The position numbers and the translations under genes were made by a program. Shown here one piece after another: positions 7,605 through 15,767 of a DNA stretch of 33,790 bases (positions are counted from its first letter, which is position 1; the number at the start of each line of letters is the position of its first letter). The stretch is from positions 1-33,790 of the forward strand of contig JAQCEO010000018.1 of assembly GCA_027729805.1 (NCBI GenBank), read 5' to 3'. This DNA comes from Actinomycetota bacterium (GTDB taxonomy: Bacteria; Actinomycetota; Actinomycetes; S36-B12). The notes below the pieces were generated by a model. The model did not search any database, had not been told where the DNA came from, and saw only the letters and a program-made list of their open reading frames with translations.

Positions 7605-9575
7605 TTAGTCCCCATCTGAGGATGAGTTCTTTAATCCATCGGCGATCAGGCTCATAACGGCTGGATCTGCAAGGGTGGTGGCGTCACCGATATCGCGCTG
7701 CTCGGCCACATCACGAAGTAGGCGGCGCATGATTTTGCCGGATCGCGTTTTCGGTAATTCAGCGACGATGAGTATCTGCCGCGGCTTTGCGATTGGCCCG
7801 ATCTCGTGCGCTACATGCTCGCGCAACTCCGTGATCACCGAGGTGCGCCCGGCGCCTTCCTCGGCAACACCCCGCTTGAGAATCACAAAGGCAACGATGC
7901 CTTGCCCGGTGGTGGCATCGGTGGCCCCGACTACCGCCGATTCGGCGACTTTTGGATGGGAACCAAGTGCCGCCTCCACCTCGGTGGTCGAGATGCGATG
8001 TCCGGAGACGTTCATGACGTCGTCGACTCGGCCTAGTAAGCGAATCGCACCGTCGTGATCTAGGCGGGCGCCGTCACCGGCGAAGTACACATCGGGGAAG
8101 CGCTTCCAGTAACCCTCTTTGTAGCGTTCGGGATCGCGCCAAATACCACGCAGCATTGATGGCCACGGCTCGGTGAGGATTAGGTAGCCGGTGGTGCCTT
8201 CCTCGGTTGGCAGCCCATGGTCATCAACAACGGCGGTACCGATGCCGGGCAGTGCTGTCATCGCGGACCCAGGTTTGCAAGTTGTTACTCCAGGAAGCGG
8301 TGAAATCATGATTGCTCCGGTTTCGGTCTGCCACCAGGTGTCGACGATCGGGCAGCGGCCACCGCCAATTACCTCGTGGTACCAAAGCCAAGCTTCGGGG
8401 TTGATGGGTTCACCAACTGAGCCAAGCAGGCGAAGTGAGGAAAGATCCTTGCCATTTGGTAAATCGTCCCCCCACTTCATGAAAGTTCGAATCGCGGTGG
8501 GCGCGGTGTAGAGGATTGAGACTTTGTGACGTTCCACCACATCCCACCAACGGTCTTGGGTTGGTGTATCAGGAGTACCTTCGTAGATCACCTGAGTGAC
8601 TCGGTTAGCTAATGGGCCGTAGACCACATAGGAGTGGCCGGTTATCCAGCCGACGTCGGCGGTGCACCAATACACATCGGTATCGGGTTTGAGGTCAAAC
8701 ACGGCATGGTGCGTGTATGAAGTTTGGGTTAGGTAACCAGCGGTGGTGTGCAGGATGCCTTTTGGGGTACCGGTTGTGCCCGACGTGTAGAGGATGAAAA
8801 GTGGATGCTCACTATCGAAGGCTTCGGGGGTGTGCGTGGTGGGTTGGCGGTCAACAAGGTCGCGCCACCAAACATCGCGGGAGTCGTCCCAATCAACATC
8901 AAGTCCGGTGCGGTGCACAACCAGCACATGCTCGACGGTGGGCGTGTTCGCGACTGCTTCGTCAACCGCATGCTTAAGGGGCAAGATACTGCCGCGTCGA
9001 TGTTGCCCATCTGCGGTGATGACCAGTTTCGCCTCAGCGTCGTTGATGCGGCTTTCTAGTGCATGTGCTGAGAAGCCGCCGAAAATAACGGAGTGTGGTG
9101 CCCCCAACCGAGCACAAGCTAGCATCGAAATTATTGCCTCGGGGATCATCGGCAGGTAGATGGCAACTCGATCACCGGTGGTTATGCCAAGTTCTATTAG
9201 CGCATTGGCAGCCTGTGAGACTTCGCGTTGCAACTGTGCGTAAGTGATATCGCGTTGATCGCCAAGTTCACCCTCAAATTGAATTGCCACCTGATCGCCG
9301 TATCCGGCCTCCACGTGGCGATCGACACAGTTGTAGGCAACATTTAGTTTGCCGCCGACGAACCACTTAGCAAATGGTGCATCGGTCCAGTCGAGTACTT
9401 CATTAAACGGCGTCGCCCAGGAAAGGCGCCCTGCTTGGGTCGCCCAAAATCCAATGCGGTCGGCGGCTGCTTGCTCATACGCCGCAGCGGTGACATTCGC
9501 CTGCGCGACGAACGCCGCGGAGGGCGCGAAGGAGAGGTTCTCGTGGGCTGCACTTTCCAAGGTTTGTGAGGGCAC
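7605..9575 (-). CDS. acs: acetyl-CoA synthetase (acetate--CoA ligase, AMP-forming)
   Basis: A 656-aa AMP-forming ligase that activates acetate through acetyl-adenylate to acetyl-CoA. Key motifs: YTSGTTGTPKG (P-loop-like A3), WWQTETG, the hinge region GRVDDVMNVSGHRIST, and TRSGKIMRR near the C-terminus, whose Lys is the known regulatory acetylation site in this family. Length is typical. GTG 9575 has no ribosome site; a CATAAT box ends 5 nt upstream, so a leaderless transcript is possible. It starts divergently from the Fic-like gene only 28 bp away. A second ATP- or proton-linked role with the antiporter behind it is not implied by sequence. Confidence 0.96.
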   Translation of the reverse strand: MPSQTLESAAHENLSFAPSAAFVAQANVTAAAYEQAAADRIGFWATQAGRLSWATPFNEVLDWTDAPFAKWFVGGKLNVAYNCVDRHVEAGYGDQVAIQFEGELGDQRDITYAQLQREVSQAANALIELGITTGDRVAIYLPMIPEAIISMLACARLGAPHSVIFGGFSAHALESRINDAEAKLVITADGQHRRGSILPLKHAVDEAVANTPTVEHVLVVHRTGLDVDWDDSRDVWWRDLVDRQPTTHTPEAFDSEHPLFILYTSGTTGTPKGILHTTAGYLTQTSYTHHAVFDLKPDTDVYWCTADVGWITGHSYVVYGPLANRVTQVIYEGTPDTPTQDRWWDVVERHKVSILYTAPTAIRTFMKWGDDLPNGKDLSSLRLLGSVGEPINPEAWLWYHEVIGGGRCPIVDTWWQTETGAIMISPLPGVTTCKPGSAMTALPGIGTAVVDDHGLPTEEGTTGYLILTEPWPSMLRGIWRDPERYKEGYWKRFPDVYFAGDGARLDHDGAIRLLGRVDDVMNVSGHRISTTEVEAALGSHPKVAESAVVGATDATTGQGIVAFVILKRGVAEEGAGRTSVITELREHVAHEIGPIAKPRQILIVAELPKTRSGKIMRRLLRDVAEQRDIGDATTLADPAVMSLIADGLKNSSSDGD

Positions 9576-9603
9576 AGTGCATTATGGCGAACCGGGCGGT
9601 TAG
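9576..9603. promoter_or_regulatory. 28-bp divergent start region with a shared -10-like core
   Basis: The start codons of acs (minus) and the Fic-like gene (plus) are separated by 28 bp. The near-palindromic CATTATG at 9580-9586 gives CATTAT on the plus strand and CATAAT on the minus strand, both reasonable -10 boxes, as in described symmetric bidirectional promoters. No good -35 hexamer is seen on either side, so this is tentative. Confidence 0.3.
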
Positions 9604-10395
9604 ATGGGGAGCGTGTCGGAAATTGAGGGCAAGGTGCTAGGCGCAGACCCATTTGCCGCCCTTGTCCAAGACCTAGAGGTAGCCCGGGTTTTGGCTGCCG
9701 CCCGTGCGGAGATCGATTCGGTGCTCTGGCGCCGCGATATTCGCAGTAATGCAGCGGCCGTGGCCCGGGCCTCGATAGAGCGCGGTGGTCGCGATTCAGC
9801 AGCCATCGATGGGGCCGATACCGCCGTCATTGACGACTCCCCGATGGGCCGGGTGCTGGCCCGGGCCATCGACGTCACAGCGGCGGTGCCGGGCCAGGTG
9901 GGTGCGTGGTCAACGGCCCCCTTGCAGGTAATCGCCGCCTTGCATGCCATCGCGGCCAACGATTTTGCTGCCAAAGATGAACTGGGTAGACCGCGATCAC
10001 AGGAGTTGGCCGATGATGCGCTGCGCATCGGCCAGCTTCCACCGGCCGCCCTGGTGGGTCCGCGGTTGACCCTGCTGGCGGAGTTGGTACTCGCCCCGAC
10101 AACGGCTCCGGCTATTTTGGTCGCGGGCATTGTGCATGCCGAGTTGCTCACCCTTCGGCCTTTTGCCTGGGGTTCGGGTCTGGTGGCCCGCGCCGCCGCC
10201 CGTTGTGTGCTCGCCGAGCGCGCGGTGGATCCATCATTGTTTACGATCCCAGAAAACGGGATGTTCACCATGGGGCGGCCGGCTTATGTTGACGCGATGC
10301 GGGCCTATGCGTCGGGCACCATGGCCGGCTCATCGGCCTACCTGATCTGGTTCGCCGGGGCCTGCGCGCTGGGCGCAAAAGCCGTCACCGTCTAA
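9604..10395 (+). CDS. Fic-fold protein with degenerate Fic motif
   Basis: A 263-aa, Ala-rich helical protein of the actinobacterial family found between acs and the tad locus, sometimes annotated Fic/DOC or oxidoreductase. The region LRPFAWGSGLVARAAAR (about residues 184-200) aligns by eye with the Fic motif HPFxxGNGRxxR, but the catalytic His is Arg and GNGR is GSGL. AMP-transfer activity is therefore unlikely; a structural or regulatory role is inference. ATG 9604 is the first codon after the divergent promoter; no strong ribosome site is seen. It converges with the HAD gene, with a terminator hairpin between them. Confidence 0.65.
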   Translation: MGSVSEIEGKVLGADPFAALVQDLEVARVLAAARAEIDSVLWRRDIRSNAAAVARASIERGGRDSAAIDGADTAVIDDSPMGRVLARAIDVTAAVPGQVGAWSTAPLQVIAALHAIAANDFAAKDELGRPRSQELADDALRIGQLPPAALVGPRLTLLAELVLAPTTAPAILVAGIVHAELLTLRPFAWGSGLVARAAARCVLAERAVDPSLFTIPENGMFTMGRPAYVDAMRAYASGTMAGSSAYLIWFAGACALGAKAVTV

Positions 10396-10402
10396 GTGGT
10401 TG

Positions 10403-10421
10403 CACCCAGCGAAGTTGGGTG
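10403..10421. terminator. bidirectional terminator hairpin between convergent genes
   Basis: CACCCAGC-GAA-GTTGGGTG forms an 8-bp stem (one G-U pair) with a 3-nt loop, in the 40-bp gap between the stop codons of the Fic-like gene and the HAD gene. There is no T-tract of note, as is common in actinobacteria. Confidence 0.55.
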
Positions 10422-10435
10422 GCGGCTGGAGGTTC

Positions 10436-11218
10436 TTAGGAACGGGTGAAGCGGCGTCGGGCGTACCAGGCAATACCAAGTGCGACCGCACCTAAAGCCA
10501 CCCCGGCGCCCGCGGCCGCCGCCTGTTTGGTGTCGATTGTTTTCCGTAATGCGACCGGTGTTTGGAAATCCAATACCGGCCAGTCATGTTCCGTGGCAAT
10601 TTTGCGCAATTCGGTATCTGGGTTTACTGCGACAGGGTTACCGACGAGTTCAAGCATCGGTAGATCTGTTTGCGAATCGGTATAGGCGTAGCACTTGGTG
10701 AGGTCGTAGCCATGCTCGGTGGCTAGGGCCAGCATGGCTTCGGCTTTACCTTCACCGTATGCATAAAACAAGATTTCACCGGTGTAGTGGCCGTCCTCGA
10801 CGGCGACTTGAGTGCCGATTGCAATGTCGGCACCGAGGCGTTCTCCAATTGGTTCGACAACGTCGGTGCCTGATGAGGAGATGATGACGACGTCGTGGCC
10901 TTCGGCTTTGTGGTCTTCGATTAGTTTGATGGCCTCTTCATAAACCATCGGGTCAACGATCTCGTCGAGAGTCTCAGCGACTATCTGTTTGACCTTGTCG
11001 ACATCCCAGCCGGTTACCAACTTTGACATGTAGGTGCGCATTGACTCCATTTGGTCGTGGTCGGCGCCGGAGGCCAGAAAGACAAATTGTGCGTAAGCAC
11101 TGCGAATTACGTCACTGCGGCCGATCAACCTACCCTTATAGAACGGGCGCGCAAAAGCAAATGAACTTGAGCGCGCCAAGATGGTCTTGTCGAGATCAAA
11201 GAAGGCTGCAGTTTTCAC
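10436..11218 (-). CDS. HAD-IB family hydrolase (SerB/CicA-like) with C-terminal membrane anchor
   Basis: A 260-aa haloacid-dehalogenase-type phosphatase. Motif I FFDLDKT supplies both catalytic Asp residues near the N-terminus, motif II is IISSSGTD, and motif III/IV is the Lys in GEGKAEAM with YTDSQTDLPML. A helical cap lies between motifs I and II. Residues near the C-terminus (GAGVALGAVALGIAWYARRR) form a membrane helix followed by basic residues. I use GTG 11218 (AAGGG upstream) because the longer frame from 11275 adds basic, unlike sequence ahead of motif I. The family includes phosphoserine and lysophosphatidate phosphatases; the substrate is unknown. Its place beside ssd/tad is conserved in actinobacteria. 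Confidence 0.85.
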   Translation of the reverse strand: MKTAAFFDLDKTILARSSSFAFARPFYKGRLIGRSDVIRSAYAQFVFLASGADHDQMESMRTYMSKLVTGWDVDKVKQIVAETLDEIVDPMVYEEAIKLIEDHKAEGHDVVIISSSGTDVVEPIGERLGADIAIGTQVAVEDGHYTGEILFYAYGEGKAEAMLALATEHGYDLTKCYAYTDSQTDLPMLELVGNPVAVNPDTELRKIATEHDWPVLDFQTPVALRKTIDTKQAAAAGAGVALGAVALGIAWYARRRFTRS

Positions 11219-11292
11219 CCCTTGACGGTACCCCGACCTGGCTACCCTGCACCTAACGCAGCGCGTGTGGTGCACAAATTGACGAGGAATCG

Positions 11293-11322
11293 TTATCCAC
11301 AGCCCGCAAATTTATATCCACA
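11293..11322. promoter_or_regulatory. two DnaA-box-like sites upstream of the ssd-tad operon
   Basis: A perfect DnaA box TTATCCACA at 11293-11301 and a one-mismatch ATATCCACA at 11314-11322 lie 21 bp apart, in the intergenic region between the HAD gene and the ssd-like gene. DnaA binding is inferred from the consensus only. Confidence 0.5.
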
Positions 11323-11373
11323 GGTGGTTATGCGCCACTGGTGCTACGGGCTCAAAATACAGATGGTGGGCCT

Positions 11374-12447
11374 ATGCAAAATAGGCGCCCACTGCTGATT
11401 ACTGACGATAGCGAGCTCACCGAAGACATTTTGAGGCTGGCCGCTGCAACCGGCGTTGACATTCATCTCGAAACGCACGCCGACTCCGCTCGGGCACAGT
11501 GGGTGATCGCGCCGCTGGTGCTGATCGGGGTGGATCGGCTCGCCGATTTCAGTAACCTGCCCAGGCGCCGCGATGTCATTGTCATCGCCCGCGAACTTAG
11601 CGGTGACACTGATACCCCGCCGGTGTCTGATTCGGTTTGGCGAGATGCCATCGCAATCGGGGCGGAGCACGTCGTGTCACTACCCGATGCTGAGCGCTGG
11701 CTGATCGAGCGCCTCGCCGAAACAGGTGAGGGCCCGTCGAGGCAGGGCGTGGTGGTTTGTGTACTGGGGGCCTGCGGTGGGGCGGGTGCTTCGACTGTTG
11801 CGGCCGTGATGGCAACGTCGGCGCAAAGCCAGAGCCGGCGGGTGTTGTTGATCGACACCGATGTCACCGGTGGGGGTCTTGATCTACTACTAGGAGCCGA
11901 GCAGGTGCCGGGGGCTCGGTGGGCTGACCTTGCCGACGCTCGTGGTCGACTAAGTGTCACAACTCTTGATGAAGCACTACCGCATGTTGGTGGTGTTGCG
12001 GTTCTGTCATTTGGCCGTCAGTACGCAGGGCCCCTAAATGCGCAGGCGATGACCTGTGTACTCGATGCTGCGGTACGTGGCTACGACTTAGTTGTTGTCG
12101 ATCTAGTGCGCACGTTGGACGCTGTCACCACTATCGCCTTGACCGCATCGGCGAGTGCATACGTGGTGATACCGAACTCGGTCCGAGCCGTTGCGGCGGC
12201 GGCGGCACTGCTGCCCGCCCTGAATTTTGGCGGACCGCTGACACTGCTGATGCGCAAGTCCCCGCGTGGATTGGCAGTGAGTGATATGGAGCGGGCCTTG
12301 GGGCAGGGGTTAGTTACTGCGCTGCCGGATGACTCGGCAATTGCGGTTAGCGCCGAGCAAGGTGAGATACCTGGCCCGCGCACACCATTTGCGCGAGCCT
12401 GTGTAGAGGCGCTAAGTGGTGCGGTGTCGCAATTGAGCGTCGCATGA
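11374..12447 (+). CDS. ssd: septum-site-determining / CpaE-like ATPase
   Basis: A 357-aa protein of the actinobacterial Ssd family (Rv3660c), related to MinD and the pilus-localising ATPase CpaE. It has an N-terminal receiver-like region without a clear phosphorylation site (about 1-115) and a MinD/ParA-like domain. The Walker A region GACGGAGAST lacks the two lysines of canonical MinD, as is usual for CpaE/Ssd, and LLIDTDVTGGGLDLLLG is the Walker A-prime segment. It likely positions or assists the Tad machine encoded behind it. ATG 11374 is preferred over GTG 11341, with GGTGGG upstream. The stop overlaps the tadA start (ATGA). Confidence 0.82.
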   Translation: MQNRRPLLITDDSELTEDILRLAAATGVDIHLETHADSARAQWVIAPLVLIGVDRLADFSNLPRRRDVIVIARELSGDTDTPPVSDSVWRDAIAIGAEHVVSLPDAERWLIERLAETGEGPSRQGVVVCVLGACGGAGASTVAAVMATSAQSQSRRVLLIDTDVTGGGLDLLLGAEQVPGARWADLADARGRLSVTTLDEALPHVGGVAVLSFGRQYAGPLNAQAMTCVLDAAVRGYDLVVVDLVRTLDAVTTIALTASASAYVVIPNSVRAVAAAAALLPALNFGGPLTLLMRKSPRGLAVSDMERALGQGLVTALPDDSAIAVSAEQGEIPGPRTPFARACVEALSGAVSQLSVA

Positions 12448-13604
12448 GCACCCCGCTACTTGATCGCGTACGCACCCGGCTGATCGCGGCGCATGCGGAT
12501 GCGACGCCGACCCGGGTGGCTTCGGCCTTGCGCGCAGAAGGCGTGGTGCTGGGCGATGACGCCGTCCTCGGATTAGTTGAGTCGTTGCGTCAGGAGTTGA
12601 TCGGTGCCGGGCCCCTTGAACCATTACTTCGCACCGGCTATGTGACAGATGTCTTGGTCAATGGCCCGAACAATGTCTGGATTGATCGCGGTAACGGAAT
12701 CGAGCGTACCGATGTGGTCTTTGGCTGCGATGATGATGTGCGCAAGTTGGCTCAACGGTTGGCTGCCTCTGCTGGCCGCCGACTCGACGACTCTGCGCCC
12801 TTTGTTGATGCCCGATTACCCGATGGCACCCGATTGCATGCGGTGATCCCCCCGATCTCGGGTGCCGGCACCTTGATCTCTATCCGCGTCCCGCCGCGTC
12901 GGGCGTTCACTTTGGCTGATCTTGAGTCGATGGGAAGTATCGACACCACCGGAGCTCAATGGTTGCGAGGCCTCATTGAGCAGCGTCTGGCGTTCGTCAT
13001 CAGCGGCGGCACCGGCAGCGGAAAGACAACAATTTTGTCGGCACTACTTGGCTTGGTGCCCGGTGATGAACGCATAGTGATGATCGAAGACTCCGCTGAA
13101 CTAATGCCAGACCACCCGCATGCGGTGCGATTGCAGTCGCGCGTGGCAAATGTTGAAGGCGCTGGGTTGATTACCATGCGCGAGTTAGTGAGGCAGACAC
13201 TTCGAATGCGTCCGGATCGCATTGTGGTCGGCGAAGTGCGTGGTGCCGAGGTGGTCGAATTGCTGACCGCCCTCAACACCGGACACGAGGGCGGGTGCGG
13301 CACCGTGCATGCGAATTCAGCAGCAGATGTGCCGGCGCGATTGGAGGCACTTGGTCTCGCGGCTGGCCTGGACCGTCTCGCAGTTCACGCTCTAGTTGCG
13401 GCCGGTCTTGACGCAGTGGTGCACCTGCAACGTGATTTAACCGGGAAACGAGTCGTGGAGGGCATCTATGTGCTGGAGCGCGGTCCGGATCAATTGGTGC
13501 GGGCGGTGCCGGCCCTGCGCCGGCACGGGGGGCAATTGCTGCCCGAGCCCGGTATCCGGCGATTGACCGACCGGGTCGGCGGCGCCGGCATCGATACTCC
13601 GTGA
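12444..13604 (+). CDS. tadA: TadA/CpaF family secretion ATPase
   Basis: A 386-aa hexameric motor ATPase of type IVc (Tad) pili. Residues about 1-160 form the N-terminal domain with the LVNGPNNVWID segment. Walker A is GGTGSGKTT (about 188), followed by the Asp box region MIEDSAEL, Walker B-like RIVVGEVRGAE and the His box GTVHANS. It starts by a 4-nt ATGA overlap with ssd and ends by a GTGA overlap with tadB, so translation is coupled through the operon. Length is normal for the short actinobacterial form. Confidence 0.93.
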   Translation: MSTPLLDRVRTRLIAAHADATPTRVASALRAEGVVLGDDAVLGLVESLRQELIGAGPLEPLLRTGYVTDVLVNGPNNVWIDRGNGIERTDVVFGCDDDVRKLAQRLAASAGRRLDDSAPFVDARLPDGTRLHAVIPPISGAGTLISIRVPPRRAFTLADLESMGSIDTTGAQWLRGLIEQRLAFVISGGTGSGKTTILSALLGLVPGDERIVMIEDSAELMPDHPHAVRLQSRVANVEGAGLITMRELVRQTLRMRPDRIVVGEVRGAEVVELLTALNTGHEGGCGTVHANSAADVPARLEALGLAAGLDRLAVHALVAAGLDAVVHLQRDLTGKRVVEGIYVLERGPDQLVRAVPALRRHGGQLLPEPGIRRLTDRVGGAGIDTP

Positions 13605-14299
13605 TTTTCGCTAGCGCTCTGCTCATTGCGGCCGCCGTGGCGCTACTGATGCCCGTTGATGCGAGCCGGCGACTGGCTACCAGCGGCCTTATCGCACCAA
13701 CCCTGCGTCGGGGAAATCTAGCCAGTCTCCTACTCGCACACCTTGGGTTCGGGCCGGCGTCGCGACGCGCGATAACCGCACAACGCGCCAAGGCGGTAGC
13801 AGCACTCTCGGCACTTGTCGCCGAGCTTCGTGGTGGGCAGCCACTCGGGGTGGCCCTGGCAAATGCGGCCGGCTCCCCACCGGTTTGGCCCGCAACTTTG
13901 GCGGCTTTGCGACTTGATGGCGACGTCACCTCGGCACTGCGACTAGACGCGAAGGCGCAGCCAGTTTTAGCGGCGTTAGCCGCGTGCTGGCAAGTTAGTT
14001 CAGCATCGGGAAGTGGGTTAAGTACTGCGGTCGATCGATTAGCGGCTTCGGCTCGAGTTGCCGAGGATGTGCGCGTGCAATTGGAAGCGCAACTTGCCGG
14101 ACCGCGCGCTACCGCCCGCATGCTCGCAACCCTGCCGCTAATCGGGTTGGCGATGGGGATGCTGATGGGCGCAAACCCATTGCAGTGGTTGCTTGGCACT
14201 GGGCCGGGGCTGCTCTGCTTGCTCGGCGGAGCGCTGTTGACGGTGGCCGGGATGGCCTGGACCTCGCGGATCGCTACGGCCGTGGAGCGCCAACTGTGA
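13601..14299 (+). CDS. tadB: TadB-like pilus assembly membrane protein (T2SSF domain)
   Basis: A 232-aa inner-membrane platform protein. A first membrane helix lies at about residues 2-17, a type II secretion F helical domain spans about 60-175 (LVAELRGGQPLGVALANAAG is characteristic), and two membrane helices lie at about 180-218. It is short, as actinobacterial TadB often is. GTG 13601 overlaps the tadA stop and its own stop overlaps tadC, both as GTGA. Assignment as TadB rests on order (A-B-C) and domain pattern. Confidence 0.82.
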   Translation: MIFASALLIAAAVALLMPVDASRRLATSGLIAPTLRRGNLASLLLAHLGFGPASRRAITAQRAKAVAALSALVAELRGGQPLGVALANAAGSPPVWPATLAALRLDGDVTSALRLDAKAQPVLAALAACWQVSSASGSGLSTAVDRLAASARVAEDVRVQLEAQLAGPRATARMLATLPLIGLAMGMLMGANPLQWLLGTGPGLLCLLGGALLTVAGMAWTSRIATAVERQL

Positions 14300-15012
14300 G
14301 TGCGCTCGCCGCCGCCGCCGCCTTCGCTGCGGTTTGGTTTTGGCTGCGCCCTAGTGCAAATGGGCGGTTGAGCGAACTCTTCGCTCAACCTAAAGTCGCA
14401 CGACGGATGTCACGGGGGGCTTTGACCACAACCAGTGCAATTGTGTTCGGTGTTGGCGTCGCCCTGCTCGTCGGCGGTTTTGCAGGTGTGATCCTCGGGG
14501 CGACTATCGCGTTAATTGCACCGAAACTAACTATGCGGCTGGAGTCGCGGGCAGCCCGCACTCGTCGTACCGCGTTGGTGAAACAGGCCCCCGACATCGC
14601 CGACCTCTTGGCCGCCACCTTGGCCGCCGGGGCGCCGCTGCGGGCGGCATTGACCGCGGTGGCCGATGCCGTTGGGGCGCCGAGTTCAGAACTGCTATTG
14701 CCGATAGGTGCGGCCTTGGAGTTGGGCGCTGATCCGGCCGATGCGTGGGCCGGCCTGCGTGATGATCCATGCCTTGCTCCCATCGCGCTCGCATTCGTGC
14801 GATCAACCACTTCGGGTGCACCACTTTCAACCTTGTTGGCCGGCACTGCGGATGACTTAAGGCGCAGGCACCGACTCGCTGTTGAAGTGGCGGCGCGTGC
14901 TGCTGGTGTTCGTGCCGTTGCTCCGCTGGCCGCATGTTTCCTACCGGCATTCTTGCTATTGGGTGTCGTGCCTGTAGTCGCATCGATGGCAAGTGACCTG
15001 TTCAACGGTTGA
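14296..15012 (+). CDS. tadC: TadC-like pilus assembly membrane protein (T2SSF domain)
   Basis: A 238-aa partner of TadB. It has an N-terminal helix (ALAAAAAFAAVWFWL), a hydrophobic pair around residues 40-75, a T2SSF domain with APDIADLLAATLAAGAPLRAAL (about 93-114), and a C-terminal membrane helix (PLAACFLPAFLLLGVVPVV). A longer open frame begins at 14185, but GTG 14296 gives the same GTGA overlap as the rest of the operon and is the likely start. It is the last gene of the first tad block. Confidence 0.82.
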   Translation: MSALAAAAAFAAVWFWLRPSANGRLSELFAQPKVARRMSRGALTTTSAIVFGVGVALLVGGFAGVILGATIALIAPKLTMRLESRAARTRRTALVKQAPDIADLLAATLAAGAPLRAALTAVADAVGAPSSELLLPIGAALELGADPADAWAGLRDDPCLAPIALAFVRSTTSGAPLSTLLAGTADDLRRRHRLAVEVAARAAGVRAVAPLAACFLPAFLLLGVVPVVASMASDLFNG

Positions 15013-15014
15013 AG

Positions 15015-15065
15015 TTATCCCCAAATCGCCTCGGATTTGACTACCTGTCCACAGTGCATTTACTG
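15015..15065 (+). promoter_or_regulatory. DnaA-box-like pair and weak promoter upstream of flp
   Basis: TTATCCCCA at 15015-15023 and CTGTCCACA at 15045-15053 each differ by one base from DnaA boxes (TTATCCACA; TTGTCCACA in high-GC actinobacteria). Between and behind them, TTGACT at 15037-15042 with a 16-nt spacer to TTTACT at 15059-15064 is a possible promoter. The start codon of flp is 100 nt further on. All of this is consensus matching by eye. Confidence 0.35.
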
Positions 15066-15165
15066 ACCCTGTTGCCGATCGCCTAGCTCAAACAAAGTTG
15101 GACTTGCCAATAGGCAGCACGCGCCGACCGTTCGTCGGCAATGCACAGGTATTAGGGAGAACTCC

Positions 15166-15348
15166 ATGCGCTTCTTGCTCTCACGTTTAATGAAAGACGA
15201 GCGCGGCCTTTCGACCGCTGAGTACGCAGTCGGCACCGTCGCCGTCGCCGGCCTCGGTGGCATTTTAATTAAGTTGCTGACCAGCGACGCCGTCAAGGAT
15301 CTGATCTTCAACGTAATTGTATCGGCCTTCAAAGCCATCTTCGGCTGA
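15166..15348 (+). CDS. flp: Flp-type IVb pilin / DUF4244 protein
   Basis: A 60-aa pilin precursor. The short basic leader MRFLLSRLMKDERG ends at a type IV prepilin cleavage site, G before LSTAEY, with Glu at +5 followed by Tyr as in Flp pilins. The hydrophobic helix YAVGTVAVAGLGGILIKLL follows and a short tail ends the protein. A clear GGGAGA ribosome site precedes ATG 15166. The 153-nt gap ahead of it and the strong ribosome site suggest separate, stronger expression than the assembly genes. No prepilin peptidase gene is in the window. Confidence 0.88.
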   Translation: MRFLLSRLMKDERGLSTAEYAVGTVAVAGLGGILIKLLTSDAVKDLIFNVIVSAFKAIFG

Positions 15349-15767
15349 TGACCAAAATATGTGGGGGAGAGGTGGTGGGCCATCTTGGCCCACCACGCCG
15401 CACGATTAAGTCCTTTCTTTCGCGCGATCGCGGTAGTGTGCTCCTAGAAACCGCAATTGCAATTCCGATGCTGTTCGGCGTTGCGATGTCACTTATCTGG
15501 GCTCTTGGTGTTGCGACTACGGCCCTCTCGTTGGGCGATGTGGCTCGCGAGTCAGCCCGAGCCATTGCCCGCGGTGAAAGCCTCGAGGTCATCGCGCGCA
15601 AGGCCAACGAGCAGGCACCCAAAGCGCAGGTAAATATCAATCAAGGCGCCGACAGTGTCCTGGTTGAGCTAACCCAGCACGTAGCACTACCACTGCCGAT
15701 GCTCGAGGGGCTTGGCTTGAAGGTGCATCGGTCCGCGGTTGTGGCTCGCGAAAACCTCAGTTGGTGA
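15348..15767 (+). CDS. tadE: TadE-like pseudopilin
   Basis: A 139-aa protein with an N-terminal extension, then RDRGSVLLETAIAIPMLF: a prepilin-like cleavage point (G before SVLLE) and a membrane helix, the TadE signature, followed by an ARESARAIARG segment typical of TadE and a beta-rich tail. ATG 15348 overlaps the last base of the flp stop (TGATG). The N-terminal 30 residues before the signature are longer than usual, so translation could start later, but no better site is visible. Confidence 0.82.
   Translation: MTKICGGEVVGHLGPPRRTIKSFLSRDRGSVLLETAIAIPMLFGVAMSLIWALGVATTALSLGDVARESARAIARGESLEVIARKANEQAPKAQVNINQGADSVLVELTQHVALPLPMLEGLGLKVHRSAVVARENLSW

Noticed and set aside
9600-10271. Long minus-strand open frame opposite the Fic-like gene, and similar ones opposite tadB, tadC, holB and hppA
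   Set aside because: Low-complexity Ala/Ser/Arg translations typical of antisense frames in GC-rich genes; no motif or ribosome site.
14185-14295. Longer start for tadC inside tadB
   Set aside because: The GTG at 14296 gives the same 4-nt overlap used throughout the operon.
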